Source: Varroa destructor (lineage: Eukaryota; Arthropoda; Arachnida; Mesostigmata; Varroidae). From it: a stretch of 64,000 bases of DNA. How positions within the stretch are numbered: the stretch's first letter is position 1; the number at the start of each line of letters is the position of its first letter. The notes beneath the pieces are model-generated. The model saw nothing but the letters and a program-made list of their open reading frames with translations, was not told where the DNA came from and did no database searches. The position numbers were made by a program, and so were the translations under genes. The stretch lies in NCBI RefSeq assembly GCF_002443255.2, contig NW_019211455.1:35803472-35867471 (forward strand), written 5' to 3'. Shown in pieces: positions 40,598-52,668 of this stretch.

Positions 40598-41952
40598 CTT
40601 TCTTCCCAGCGAAACCATACGAAGTCCCACATGCGTTCCCATGGCGCACATACAGGGAAAGGCTAGAAACGAACCACTGCATATGCATCTCTTTCTCTGC
40701 CTCTGGGAGCTTTCAGGGGTCTTCCTGCCTGCAGAGAGCTGATCTGTCTTTTTTTCCTCACAGAACTATTATTACTATGAATTTTTGAAACCTACCGACC
40801 AATCCGTATTGTAACCTAGCGCGCGTGATACTTAACCTATCCTATCGATGGTCTTTGGTGTGGCAAGTAGGTCAAGCAGGGCAATTTTAAATAGCTAACT
40901 AATACTTGCACTAGAGCTGTTAGTTTCAATAAAACAGACCGCTTCCAATTTATCAGGCACAAACCTATCAGCTTGTCCGGAGCTATTTAGCAAATTCAAA
41001 ACTTCTACATTACGCGCCTGCAGCAGACGAATTCGGTCAATGTTTTCATCCAATATTTGGGGATAATTTGATTAAGCAAGTACATAGGCAATATATTGTT
41101 TGGTGTAGTAAATTATCACTGCGTGATTATTTACTGCACTGAACAGCTCACGTTATCACAATGTTATCAAACGTTAATGGAATCTATCGAAAATCCATTT
41201 TCACCGATTGACAGGCAGGGTTTTGCTTTGGCCTTCCAAAGCCATGCATCGTTAATGGTGCAATAATTTCACCAACGGAAATTGAGAAACTGAAGGCTAT
41301 ACAGAAAATGTTTTCACCCTGAAAATTTCAAAACGAAGAACTAGCCGTGATCACGGAAGTTTAGTAGGGCCTATGCGTTCAATGCTATTCACTTCTTACA
41401 ACTGTTTCATAAAAAAAGTCGCGGGCCAACTAATATTCGTCACCTCAACAAGATCATTGCATGCATCAGTCGAACGTGTAAGAAGTAAACAACGCTACCT
41501 ATGGGTCTTCAACATGACTGCATCCTACAGCGTGTAGTTAGATCCGATTTGAAACTTTATGGATTTACTTTTTCGTGCGAATTCGCTGTTCCACGATTGC
41601 GTACTGAACACGAGCAAATGGCCGATGTATAGAAGTAACACCTAGGTTGAGCCGGTGTTTCGTAGTAGTTTAATGCTCCAAGTGTTCCATCAAACACTAG
41701 TCGCTCACACGAATATTTAGCTACAGCTGAATTTTTTCAAAAAGGTATTTTTCGAAATGTTTCTTTGTGAAAAGATAATAGCTATACATCTACCTAACAA
41801 ATCCCAATTGTTCCAAAACTTACCTGGACATGCAAAATGTTTCGCTCCTGTAGCCGCTATAGAATCTAATAAGCAGAGCCGACTTTGTTTAGCTAAGATT
41901 TTTTTAACAATACAAAACTTTTCTAAGTTTTTTTACGTATCGTCCATTTCAG

Positions 41953-42004
41953 GGTGCTAGCGTGGATGACGGCATCTTCGGTGATCATGGCGTAATACGA
42001 AAAG
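41953..42004 (+). CDS. TfAP-2: AP-2 transcription factor, 52-nt exon
   Basis: It reads GASVDDGIFGDHGVIRKG, matching the vertebrate AP-2 segment that ends in VIKKG just before the DNA-binding region. The acceptor is CATTTCAG|GGT in phase 0, agreeing with the previous exon. The donor is AAAG|GTAAAC, leaving one base that the 45259 exon completes as Gly. The exon is 52 nt (one more than a multiple of three), so skipping it would shift the frame and destroy the DNA-binding domain. It stands alone between a 19-kb and a 3.3-kb intron. The splice phases and the VIRKG match make the call firm despite its small size. Confidence 0.93.
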
Positions 42005-44542
42005 GTAAACAATCTACTCGCCGCTCTTTGAATGATTTCAACGTAAAAACAATCTATGTAGATTGGCAAAAATCACACAATGGCTGGTTTTGCATATTTA
42101 ATATTCAAATAGAGCTTTATCAAGTGAAGCATTGCTTGACATACCATCTCAGTGTTACAGTTATCATATTCATGTCATCCATCTTCTTTTATCAAACATA
42201 CTATGAATTTCAAGTTAGAAGATCATTACTATTATCTTAGCACTTTGCCGAAGGCCAACAATGAAACATGTCTATGTAAGCCGTTGAAGACATTATTTTA
42301 TTTTAATTACGAACAAAATTGATTAATTAGCTATTTTGCACCGTTCCTACGTTAGCTCATACGCTGTGTTCATTTGGCCTTCTCACGTTTGTGAACCTTC
42401 AAGAAGCCTAACTAGGTCACAACAAAGAAAAGATCGTACGCATAATCGAAGATAATAAAACCCTCAAGACGCTGGTTACTTCTTGTAACCGAGCTTCCTA
42501 AAATTAGTAAAACCAAGGAAAATTTATTTATGAACCTAAAATTAAGCATATAAGTTAAAAAAAAAAATTAACGTAATAGCTCTCGCAGCAAATATGAACT
42601 TAGAAATCTTTCGTCGCTGGATCTATAGCAAAGAGAATGAAATTTATCCAGATTGATACTGCGAGCGAAACTTCTATTAATTGACAAGCATATATATTTT
42701 ACTATTACTAATATCGTCATTTAATTAATCAAATGATAAATTGTGCCATACATGTTAAGATCGCTGCAACGCAATCATTTAAGTAAAAAAAATAAATAAA
42801 TCCACCGATGTGCTAAAAAGCACAGAATAAGTAATAGTAACTGTGTGGAAGTTGCTTGCTCTGTGCTCCCGCCACTTGATATACATCAGGTGTGTTCGGT
42901 GCATAAGTGCTAGTAATAGCGGTTGTGGTTTGAATGCATAAAGACCAGCAAATACTATCTCTGCCAGCCCTGTTCTATAGCCAGATCACACGCTTTCAAG
43001 TATAGCTGGGAATTTTTACTTTATCTTATACAGTTTTTTATACGTGAGCAGTAAATTAATGAGTACTGTTAGTGTTTTTGATTAATTTGACCGTCATTCC
43101 TATGACCATTGAGGAAAGTATTGTTCCGTATGACAGCATCTCGCCAGTTTGGTTGGTCAAACTATGAAAAATTCCCTAATAGTCAGTTTTTTCATTCATC
43201 CTGTCTGGTCGTTAGCATATTCTGGAATAAAAAAAACTATTAAATAAAAATGGGTTCTTTTCTTCTCGGCAGCAAACAACTTACCCAAGCACTACTCGTT
43301 GTATGAGAGAGAATAGACATTTTTCCGATAGTTAGCCATAATTTAGTTGAGACTGTCATCGATTTGACACACATCAATCAATATGATGTAAATGCTCCTA
43401 ATTAGAGTTCACTCTAAATAGGATAGGTTAGGTATGGTTCGGCAAGTATCATGCGAATCTTTTTTTACAAAAATATTATGCATGTCTAGATGTTTTTGTA
43501 GAAAACATTTCTATCAGTAGAGTGAAAATACCGGGTAATAAGATGCGTGAAGACTGACCCACGAAATGCTCAAAGGCTGAGTAAGCTCAAACCTCCCCAT
43601 GGGACCCTGTGGAAGCAAAGATATAGTTTTAAAGAGCGCATTGTTTATAGTCTAGGGTCCAGCGGATGAGTGCTGGGTAATCCGATGTATTATGGTGTCT
43701 ATACAACCTTGTCTTGTCTATAGAAGATAGCTATATGAGTATGGAGCACGCCTCTACGAGCCTTATTCTCCACGAAAAGTTGTGCACTTCATCTTGGAGA
43801 CAGAAACCCAAGATGCAATCGAGACTGAAGGCCCTAGACCTGAGCAGAGTCAATGTAATGCAGTATTGTGTCTACGATTTTCTGCGTTTAATCATTCTAC
43901 AAAGAGCTGATAAGAATATCTTCGATCTGTAACTTATACATATGGAGCTCCCGATTATTGTCTACGCCTCTTTGTGCTCCGAAAAATAAATGGATTTTGC
44001 AAACGTTGTAAAAATACAGGCGAGTAAAAGTTCCTAAATTATAAGCATAAAGCAATGGTCGGACAATCATAAAAATTTTGACAATAATAGTTGTAGTACT
44101 TACCTCCATAACGTGACACAGGCGTCATGAACGTTGACATCGGCGCGTCGCCTCACAGTCATGATTGTACCGTACGCGTTGATCTTAAGCAATTTACCTT
44201 CCCACGGGTATAACATTCGAAATGCACAACTAGTCGCTTAGTACGAAGCCCGTATTAGATTTTAGCAACGGGGCAAATGATAGAAATAGAAAGATCTAGT
44301 ACATGAAAATTGCAAAATCTTACTGTGACAGCCATTTTTGCTGGTTTAAAAGTAGCTTCGTTCTTAACGGAACTAGGGTTTTGTCAAACGATAAAACTAG
44401 TAAAACGGCCGTTTCAATACGATTATTTAGTACAACTATTTAACAGTCCGCAGACAGACCAGCATGCAAGGTATGCTAAGCTTTTCTTAAAAGGATATAT
44501 ATCACTTTCTGTTTGCACTCAGTTTTCGCTGGGTAACGATAA

Positions 44543-44562
44543 GGCCGCCGCCGCCGCCGCCG
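44543..44562. repeat. (GCC)n run
   Basis: Six GCC units followed by GTCATGG, a start-like context. The frame from that ATG is only nine codons long and is not in phase with the next exon, so it is not taken as a start. Confidence 0.8.
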
Positions 44563-45009
44563 TCATGGCTGAATACTTGCATCTAAGAACGTGACGACAG
44601 CGCACTACCTTGAATACTTACCTGAAAATGTTGGGACGGGGCGTCAGCTGGATCTGCTCATATACTTACTTCGTGTTCACTTAATAACGTATTGAACGTT
44701 TGCTTCTTTGTCGATTGACACTATTAAAGATGCGATTATTTCAAGTTCTTATCACACGAGGATGCAGCAAGTACATCTTGAAGGGAACATAACGGTTTAA
44801 TGTATGGTTAGTCCCCAACACGCGTAGGGCAGCGGCAGCTTCAAAAAGTACTGCTCGCTATAACTAACCCAGGATAGAGAGAAGTGCTTTAGAGTAGTTT
44901 GATAAACTTCCTTAGCTGAGCTTCATATTCTACCCGGCTGCAGGATCTATCTAACTGATGTTCGCTTAATTAGTGATAACTTTTATTGTTTTATTGATAC
45001 GTAAATCTA

Positions 45010-45025
45010 CCCCCCCCCCCCCCCC
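45010..45025. repeat. Poly-C run (16)
   Basis: Sixteen consecutive C on the + strand in an otherwise AT-rich intron. Prone to slippage; its length may be a sequencing or assembly estimate. Confidence 0.95.
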
Positions 45026-45258
45026 ATCGGGTGTAACCGTTTTCTAAGCCGTATATGGCTATTCATTTCATTACCTTTTTACCCAACATAGACAAAATGC
45101 TTTTGAACTTTAAGAACTTCAGGAGTCGCTTATACTACTGAGGAAGCTTACAACGTCAGTTAAGCTATTACTAAATGCATAGATTATTAGGTAGCGCTTT
45201 TGTGGCCCTAGCGATTGCTGCAGCCTTCACCGTAATTGTACACATTCATGAGTTACAG

Positions 45259-45472
45259 GCCTTCATGGAGGAAAAGATGGCATGATGACGAGTGGTGGAG
45301 CTGGCATGCTTCCCGGTCAGGTAACGTCGACGGACGTTTTCTGTTCAGTGCCGGGTCGACTGTCGCTCCTGAGCTCCACGTCCAAGTACAAGGTGACCAT
45401 CGGGGAAGTACAGAGAAGACTCTCGCCCCCCGAATGTCTCAACGCGTCCCTGCTCGGTGGAGTCCTCAGGCG
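45259..45472 (+). CDS. TfAP-2: AP-2 transcription factor, basic-region exon
   Basis: The split Gly is completed, then a Gly/Met-rich linker ([15 protein letters not shown]) leads into [40 protein letters not shown] and LLGGVLR. From [11 protein letters not shown] onward this is nearly identical to vertebrate AP-2 proteins and forms the start of the DNA-binding domain. The exon ends inside an Arg codon (CG|) at donor CG|GTATGT (phase 2), and the next exon supplies the last base. In human TFAP2A and TFAP2B, missense changes in this region and the next exon cause craniofacial syndromes; no key residue is altered here. The GGMMTSGG linker is lineage-specific. Confidence 0.97.
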
Positions 45473-46715
45473 GTATGTATAATACTCTTCTCTCCAATCC
45501 ATCGTGCGTACTCTCCGTGTACTATGTTGACAGAACATAACATGCCTAGTGTGTCTCCTGGGAGCATTTTACGCCCAGTAATTTGCATCGGTTATGCTGC
45601 TTGTGAGAAAAATAGTCTTCGAAAGCGTTTAAGAGTGACAAGCCTTTTGCTTGGCTTGCAGCGGGTTCATTAGGGTTCGACTCGTAATACTGATTTGACG
45701 ACCAGTGCGAAATCGTCATCGGAAGAGTAGAAGAAAGCACGGTTTCGGCAAACTATTGTTGTCATTAGCTAGGCGGACTTGTGTGTACACTTCGTATCTA
45801 CCTGCAATTGATAATACATGCAAACCTAAGATGCCTATATTGGTTACATTGCCCAATCTGTAAATCGTCGGTTCGATTTTTTCATTTTTGCTTGCACAAT
45901 GGAACAACGTGGACGCGGAATACAGAGCCATTGTTGTTGTTGGTGGTCTGCTCAGTGCCTGCAGCTGGCTCAATAGATACTGGTTTGTTTGGTACACGAC
46001 GGTGTACCAGTGTGGTAGCAGAGCCTGTTTGTCGTATGCTTGCTTTCCTGAATTGTAAAAGAGCCCTTTTGCTTACTATTATTTCTTTACTGAAAGGCTT
46101 AATGGGCGTTGTATCACTTTCACCAAAGGAAACGGTGACACGAAGAGTTGCAAACATTATACTCGTACATATTATTCCTGCACTTGGCAGCAGCTTCCCG
46201 ACTCATCGTCGTCCAGATCTGTTACATTTCCTTTTCGCACTACGCATCTACCAGCAAGAGCCGTGATATACATATTATACGCGCGCACAAATGTACCAGC
46301 ACAGATACACATAGAAGAAACATAGACACGTTTAAATAAGTACTATACGTCTGCTTACATACGTGCACTTGCGCGATCGGCCACATAGAGTAGCGTGGAC
46401 GAACCAGCCATGAACGAAACAAGTGGCGGCGATGCCAACGAACCAACCCGGTCAGTTAGACGGCCGGGCAAGGGAGCAGACATTAACAGGCAACAAGCGG
46501 GTAGACTGCAACAACAAAGCGGGCGGCAACAGCAGGAGTAATATGCATTTAGTTGTTGCTTCCTTCGTTCGTTTATTCGGTCGCTTGGCCGCTAGCTGAA
46601 CCGGTGGGTCTACAGCTTGCTTGCGTTCGCCCGCCCTTCACCCCATATCACCCAGTTCTCCCCCCTGCACCCATTTTGCCTCTAGTCCTTTCTTTGATCT
46701 GGTTTTGCAAACATA

Positions 46716-47164
46716 CTAGCTGGTTACATTAGCGCGCCGTCGCATTGTGACAGCAACGATGCTACAGTAGGCGCTGTTTTGCAGACAGAAGCCATAGTTT
46801 AATTGCTTTTCACAAAAATTGTCGCCCGCCATGTTGCTACTGCAGCTGTTACTACGAATGGAACACGCCAATATCATTGTTTGCCATATTCGCGCTGTTC
46901 CAACGCGCGTCGACGATTCGTACAAGTGAGTGCTTTTGGTCTTCACCAATTTCGCGGCACGGATTTCTGCTAAATTATCCATCTGAACCTGTTGAAGGAG
47001 TTGTCCAACGTCGAAAAATCGAGTGAAGGCATTTAGCTGCTCAGCCACTCGCCGTTCGGCTGCAGCAGCAGCAGCGATGGCGGCAGTGGCGTTACTCTGA
47101 TGTAACATGTGCATCCATCCAACCCGTTGGTTCCCCTGACTCGACTTCTTCTTTTTCTTGGTAT
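46716..47164 (-). CDS. Candidate downstream exon, unrecognised nested gene
   Basis: A minus-strand frame open for about 150 codons ends in TAG-type sequence at 46716. It begins with a Lys-rich run, then QRVGWMHMLHQ, a run of Ala, and AERRVAEQLNAFTRFFDVGQ, which looks helical and protein-like, then LAEIRAAKLVKTKST. It can be joined in phase to the 47228-47453 candidate through a 63-nt intron (donor GTAAGC, acceptor AAACAG, weak pyrimidine tract), making a Tyr codon at the junction. The poly-Ala comes from a GCT/GCA triplet run, so low-complexity DNA may keep the frame open. No family recognised. The C-terminal part beyond about position 46930 looks less protein-like and may be past the true end. 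Confidence 0.22.
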
Positions 47165-47227
47165 CTGTTTTTCCTTTGATATACAAATGTATTTCCTCTC
47201 TTCTCTAATTCATCGGGCAAAGCTTAC

Positions 47228-47453
47228 AGTAAAGAACGAGAGGTGTGGCCGGTCTATCGGTTGACCGTTCGCTTTCGTGTTGAGGATTCGCCTGTCCATC
47301 AGTACGCGTTACTGCCTTTTGAAAGTTCATCCTCCATGGCGTTTCGACGTAAAACGTCCCAATAGACAACATGACAAACGTGTCAATGCTCCACTTGAAT
47401 AGCTGCGCTCCATTTTCGATCTGATAAAGACAGTTCACACCAAAGGGAGCGAG
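47228..47453 (-). CDS. Candidate exon, unrecognised nested gene
   Basis: On the minus strand a strong acceptor (pyrimidine-rich TTGCTTCCATCTTG, then TACGCAG) precedes an open stretch. It starts LAPFGVNCLYQIENGAQLFK, continues with a hydrophobic segment (WSIDTFVMLSIGTFYVETPW) and ends in a polar tail, TDGQANPQHESERSTDRP. The donor is TACT|GTAAGC (phase 1). The hydrophobic part could be one membrane-associated helix. I do not recognise the family. It would be transcribed antisense to AP-2 from inside its intron. No further upstream exon was identified. Confidence 0.28.
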
Positions 47454-50400
47454 CTGCGTACATAAACAAGATGGAAGCAACTTAATAATTTTGCTGGTGC
47501 GACAGGTTGTCATGCTTATTACAGCGACATCCAAGCGAAATTTAAATGGTCCGAGCGGATACCAAAACAACAAATAAGATCACAAACTTTTCCTATTGGC
47601 TTCTTCGTAATACCGAAAATGTATATTATACCATTGTAGAGGCTAAGCTCAAACGACGACCCTGACTGGGATGCCTCGTAAGGGGCATTGGCGTTCATTA
47701 CCCTACTGAGGTTACTTAGAAAATGTTCACACTACATGAAGAATTATAGTGAGAATTAAGGCAGCTACTTTGAATCTGGTAATTGCTCGGCTCGAAATAA
47801 CCTCTGGGGAAACTAATATGTGTCACATCTATCTCAATTACGCCATTTATCCAGCGCTTCCCTAAATTGTAGCTGGCGTTTGGCTTCAGTCCTTAGTCTT
47901 CTCGACATTCATCCGATTTACAAATCGATACCTCGTCTTACTCGAACCTTCATCATTTCTAGCTTAATGTCAACACTGAGTCTGTGAAGAACGTGTTGGC
48001 GGCCTTTCTTCTTATTTCGATTTTACGAGTCCACGACATTCTCATAAGAATTATCATGGAAACTGCAGTGGTTCAGTAGTAATAGTTTGTCTGTGACATA
48101 AGTTGTCACATGTTTCGTTTAGCTCGTTCGTAACCTAGCTGCTAAGTTTCCTGATTAGTAGAAGGCGAAATTGTTCCGAAATGCTATTCAAGTAGGAAGA
48201 AGACTCGTGTTATCGGTCAGCCCGAGTGATCGTTTTGCGAAACGATTACGCACATATACGAGAACTGTAACTGAGCAGCGAAACAAATTTTACATAGCCT
48301 CGATGACAAACGGAGTCGTAAATTGATCATTCTTCTGATACGTAACATAAATAAAACATACAGATTGATCGAAATAAAATGGTGACGTACCAAGAAGTAA
48401 GGATCGTTTAAGAAAATTTATCAGTAATTCTGTAAAAAGTTTGAGATGTACACACTGCGGCGCAAGCTACCTAAGCACAACGGTGGGTATATTTATAGAT
48501 TTATAAACAGACTGTACTAAACTCAAGTTTAAGATCGACTTTGAAGAAATGCTTACGTATATAGTATCAAGTGTTCATGCTGTCACAGTGAACAGTTGAT
48601 ACCTTCCGAAGGGACCATTGATTCAAGCCATATTCGGAAACGCAAAACAAAATTTTTAATAGTTCAAAAATGGCGGGAATGTGCGACGTATGAGAAACGC
48701 ACCAGAAAAGAACCGGTCCATTTGTAGGTGAATCTACTCGATTAACGAAGCATAAAGTATTGTCAGTTCAATCAAGATGAAATTCAGATCCTTAACATGA
48801 CAATGCCCGATTGAAAGGCTCACTGGGAGATAGTAGACGTGAATAAACCTCTACCAGATAGCTGCGAATTTAAACATAAAATCAAGACAGCCCACAAAAT
48901 GGCTGAACGGAAACATCTATTAGCTCGAGTTCGAATGCTCGCTTAGCGAAGAGCTTCGACGCTAGAGCGGTTGTAGCTCACGCAATTGAAGATGACAAGT
49001 GCCTCGGAAAAAATAGTCCCGCAATAACTTTGATATTGTTTCTCAAAAACTTATTTTTATCCACATATTTATACGCTAAATCTGTGAAAACTGCTCTACT
49101 GCGCGTGCATTGTTCTATACGAAAGCATTAATAACAGAGCTGTATAACAAAACTATACACATGCGAGCAAAACCCTTTGCAAAGGCTGATTTGGGTTCCC
49201 TGTTTATAAGGTCTACTTGTTGATTACGAATAAAAGTGTCCACCGAAATTGTAGGATACGCGTGCTGTTTTTACCCTACAAAGCTAGAAAATGCTTGAGG
49301 AAAAGCAACTTCTCTTTGCGCGTATAACACAGGTTAGTCTTTTTGATAAGCATGTTATGCTTAATTATAATCGGAAACACATTACAGAATTTTGTCATCG
49401 AAATACTGCAAGTATTATAAAATTGTATGAAGATATTTTTACATCCCTTCATGTATAGCGTATCATACTTAAAAGAGAGAAAAAAGAAGTTCAGAACAGT
49501 GTAGGAAGATGGGTGCAACATCATTCCACAAGAAGATAATTCCATCTTTGGTACGGACCATCTTACTCTACTAGCCGCCGACCTCATGACATGTTACACT
49601 CTTTCTTTTTGTGGTCCCATTTAGCCAGCTGCATCGATGGTTGCGGCCCACGAAGTGATGAAGCCGCTTTTAAATTTAGTCCGGAGGGACACTGTAAGAA
49701 GTTTTAGACTCCGCGTGTCAGCCATCGCTCGATTTTTTGCAATGTTATGAACTCATTGCCTGAATTTGTGGTATTATGGACGAAGATATATTGGTTAGCT
49801 TAGAGCTTCGCGCATCAAATAACTCTGACTTGCGGCGAATGCTCAAGCAATTACCAGTTGGGTGGTACGGCTGATCGCACCAAACAAAAGGAATTCACTA
49901 TTACGTCAACCAGCACCACCGAAAACGCCCGCCAGCAGAAACAGCAATAAGATCGGCCAAAGCAAACGACTAGTAGTTAGTCGCAGACCATTAACACATA
50001 TTATTGTACTAGTCTGCATCTCCTACTGCTATAGAGGCATGGAAGAATAAAAGGACATGCGCTCTAAGGCTCTCTGCCTGTCATTTCGTCTTTCTCCACT
50101 TTTTGGAACGGGGGGAATCAAACTTCACTAAGGGCTGCTAACGCAGGCCGCTCAATGCCGTACGGCGGGATCCATACCACGTTGACATTACGCACGCCGT
50201 ATGCATTTACGTGTTACCTAAAGGCATAAGCCCACAAGTTCGCTCAACAATGTCATGACGAGAATTATCTCTTAATGAAATAACTCCTTAGTCTTGCCGT
50301 AATGTTGAACTTTATGAATGTACGCCGAACAATTTCAAAAATTCGACCGTGTTTCTGGGCAGCAAAGCGAAGTCATTTTAGTTTCGAGTGGAAAAATTAT

Positions 50401-52642
50401 CTTACAAACGTATTGTGGCAATTGAAATGCAATAATATTTCAAACATTCCACAGGTATTTTCCCTTCGCCTTAATGAAACCTAACGTACAGAGCCGGTTC
50501 CTGAAGAGAGTATCTCTCCCCTGATCTTCCGATTGTAATGTCCCATAAAAACAAGCGACTTGGCCAAGCCTGGCTATTTGATCGTCGTATCGATTTATAA
50601 TAAAAAGAAAGTATATTAGCGATTTTGTACTTAAATAATATGTATTTATAAAAGTTTAGCTAAGGCAATATGCCAGCTGTCCACGAAGTCTCGTCTAAAA
50701 TAACGGTTTCGGTTTTAGGCTCGGCATCGCTGTTGAGTATTGCTGATATGGATGGCTCCCAGCATGAAACGAGGTGTGTCCATGCCCCGTTTTAAGTTAC
50801 GTTCCTAAGTTTAGTAGGCAAGTACGCGAATGAAGAGCGAGTTTATGAACGCACTATGACGCGCTAAACAGCCCACAGAAAGCATGTGCACAGGCCTTTC
50901 AAAGAACCTAGAGCACACTTAAATATCGGTAAAGTGTGAACTGGGGTTGACCACTGCATCTTAATAAAGATACCAAAAAAATAGACAACAACCTTTGCTG
51001 TTAAATTTTAGTTGACATTCGAAGGGGGTCGGGAATATTTTTCTTTCTATATTTCGAGCCATAACTTCTTTTCTTCAAGAAGTGTTATACTGCGTTTTTT
51101 TGCCATGCCCATTTACCAGCAATGTGTAATGTTCATCATCTATGTAGAAACAAAGTATCATTATTATGATTATTACTATTGTTATTATTAACACAGTAGG
51201 TAAGACTGTGCAGTTTGTGTTTGTAACTCGAGGTGTTCAGTATAGTTACTGTTCTAAATTCTGTCATTCACTACGGATGACACGTTATGAGGGTAATACA
51301 GAAAAGCAGTAGGTCGTTCCAAACGCTTGGCTGTAATGACCACAAATGTCAACAATCACAGTGTTAAGTGATCAACAACGAAATCGCCGTTTCGCCATAG
51401 GATTATCGTCACTCGTTTCGTTCCTGTTGGAACATAGCGGAAGCGCGTCCCTTAACAGGGCGTAGGTTGCCAGTGAATCGGATGAGCATGATAACGACAG
51501 TTTGAGTCATGCAAAGGTTTCTTCTCAAGCAAACGTGTTGAAAAACGAGCTATTTTTTACAACGTTATATATACATACTGCACGTCGACCCGCTCGTCGA
51601 CCAGGTGTCGTGCTGTTTTGCTAGAACAAGATACCAATAGTGAGCGTCTGTGTTGTAAGCGGCGGCGGCGGCCTCGCTGTAACGAAAAACCGTGAAATGA
51701 ATAAAATGAAAGAGAAAAGAGTGGAAATACAGCCAAGAATAGGGAAGACGAATATGAAAAAGGAAAAAGTGCACAGAACACATGAGATAGAAGTATAATA
51801 AGAACTTGAACTTTTACCAAAGCCATCAAGCGAAGAACAGGTTGATTACTATCGAAGGTTTTTCACACTGTTTGTAGATTACTTCCAAGTTATTATAACA
51901 ACAGCTTCTAGCTTATATTGAGATCGAGAATCCCTTAAGTTGGCTGTACTCCATCGAAAGTTGAGAGCAGAAGAACTACTGGTTATAAACATGATCATTG
52001 TGCTTGCTTTGCAATACCTTCATGACAGCTTTATGACAAAAGATCACTAATTTCAATATTTTTTTGAAAATAAACGTAGCGAAGATTATTTTGATGCATT
52101 ATCACTACCATTATATTTTGGTTCCTCAACAGCCTGATGTGATTACGGTCTGGATCTATTAACTTCGCTCAGATTTCTTTTGTTGTCTGTAGGACATCCG
52201 TCTGATCCTTCGCCTCTCTTCTGCACCCGTGGCCAAGCCCTTTCCGTCCCTTGATTCTGGCGGGCTGCAACGTGCATCGCTAGTTAATGCCAGAACCGGT
52301 GTAATTGTTGCAAGGGTGCCCTATCTCCATTTTCTACCCATCCGGTATCGCCGTTAGGCATTTCATCAGACGCCAGGCTTCCAGAATAAGAGAGCCCGTG
52401 TGTCTATTCCCGGGTTTGAACCTACACCACAACGTATCTTTAAGATTAGCAAGCCCATATGTTATTCACCAAGCTATCACTAACTAGTGATTTGATTAGG
52501 AGTTCCTCAAATATATATATATTTGATAATTCGGATCTATTGGACCTGCTTTCCAGTCTAGACCATCTTGCGCCCTTAAGTAAGCGGGTAAACACATTGC
52601 TACAACACTGCTGTTTCACTGATGTCCCACGTGTGATCCTTA

Positions 52643-52668
52643 ATATGGAAGTATAATTACTTCCATAT
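52643..52668. repeat. Foldback, 11-bp arms
   Basis: Arms ATATGGAAGTA and TACTTCCATAT are exact inverted repeats with a 4-nt spacer. It may be an insertion footprint or a simple hairpin. Confidence 0.7.

Larger units (their letters stand above)
34011..41952 (+). other. Large AP-2 intron, 3' part
   Basis: AT-rich intron with GC-richer patches at about 36250-37230 and 38150-38600, where long frames occur without recognised domains (for example 38383-38820, +). A Cys-containing minus frame lies at 37697-37920. A 17-bp direct repeat is at 40554-40597, and a possible transposase-like scrap at about 41390-41640. The intron ends with a pyrimidine-rich tract and CATTTCAG at 41952. Confidence 0.65.
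42005..45258 (+). other. AP-2 intron
   Basis: A 3.25-kb intron, mostly AT-rich, with no exon seen. It contains a GCC run (44543-44562) and a C16 homopolymer (45010-45025). The acceptor is GAGTTACAG, with a weak pyrimidine tract. Confidence 0.8.

Noticed and set aside
44543..44594. (GCC)n followed by a start-like GTCATGG
   Set aside because: Nine codons only, and the possible donor (AAC|GTGACG) leaves the wrong phase for the 45259 exon.
52397..52490. tRNA-like or SINE-like stretch on the minus strand (TAGCTTGGTGAATAAC as A box, GGTTCAAACCC as B box, TGCTAAT as a Ser anticodon loop)
   Set aside because: The boxes are suggestive, but the acceptor, anticodon and T stems do not pair. At best a degenerate pseudogene or SINE head.
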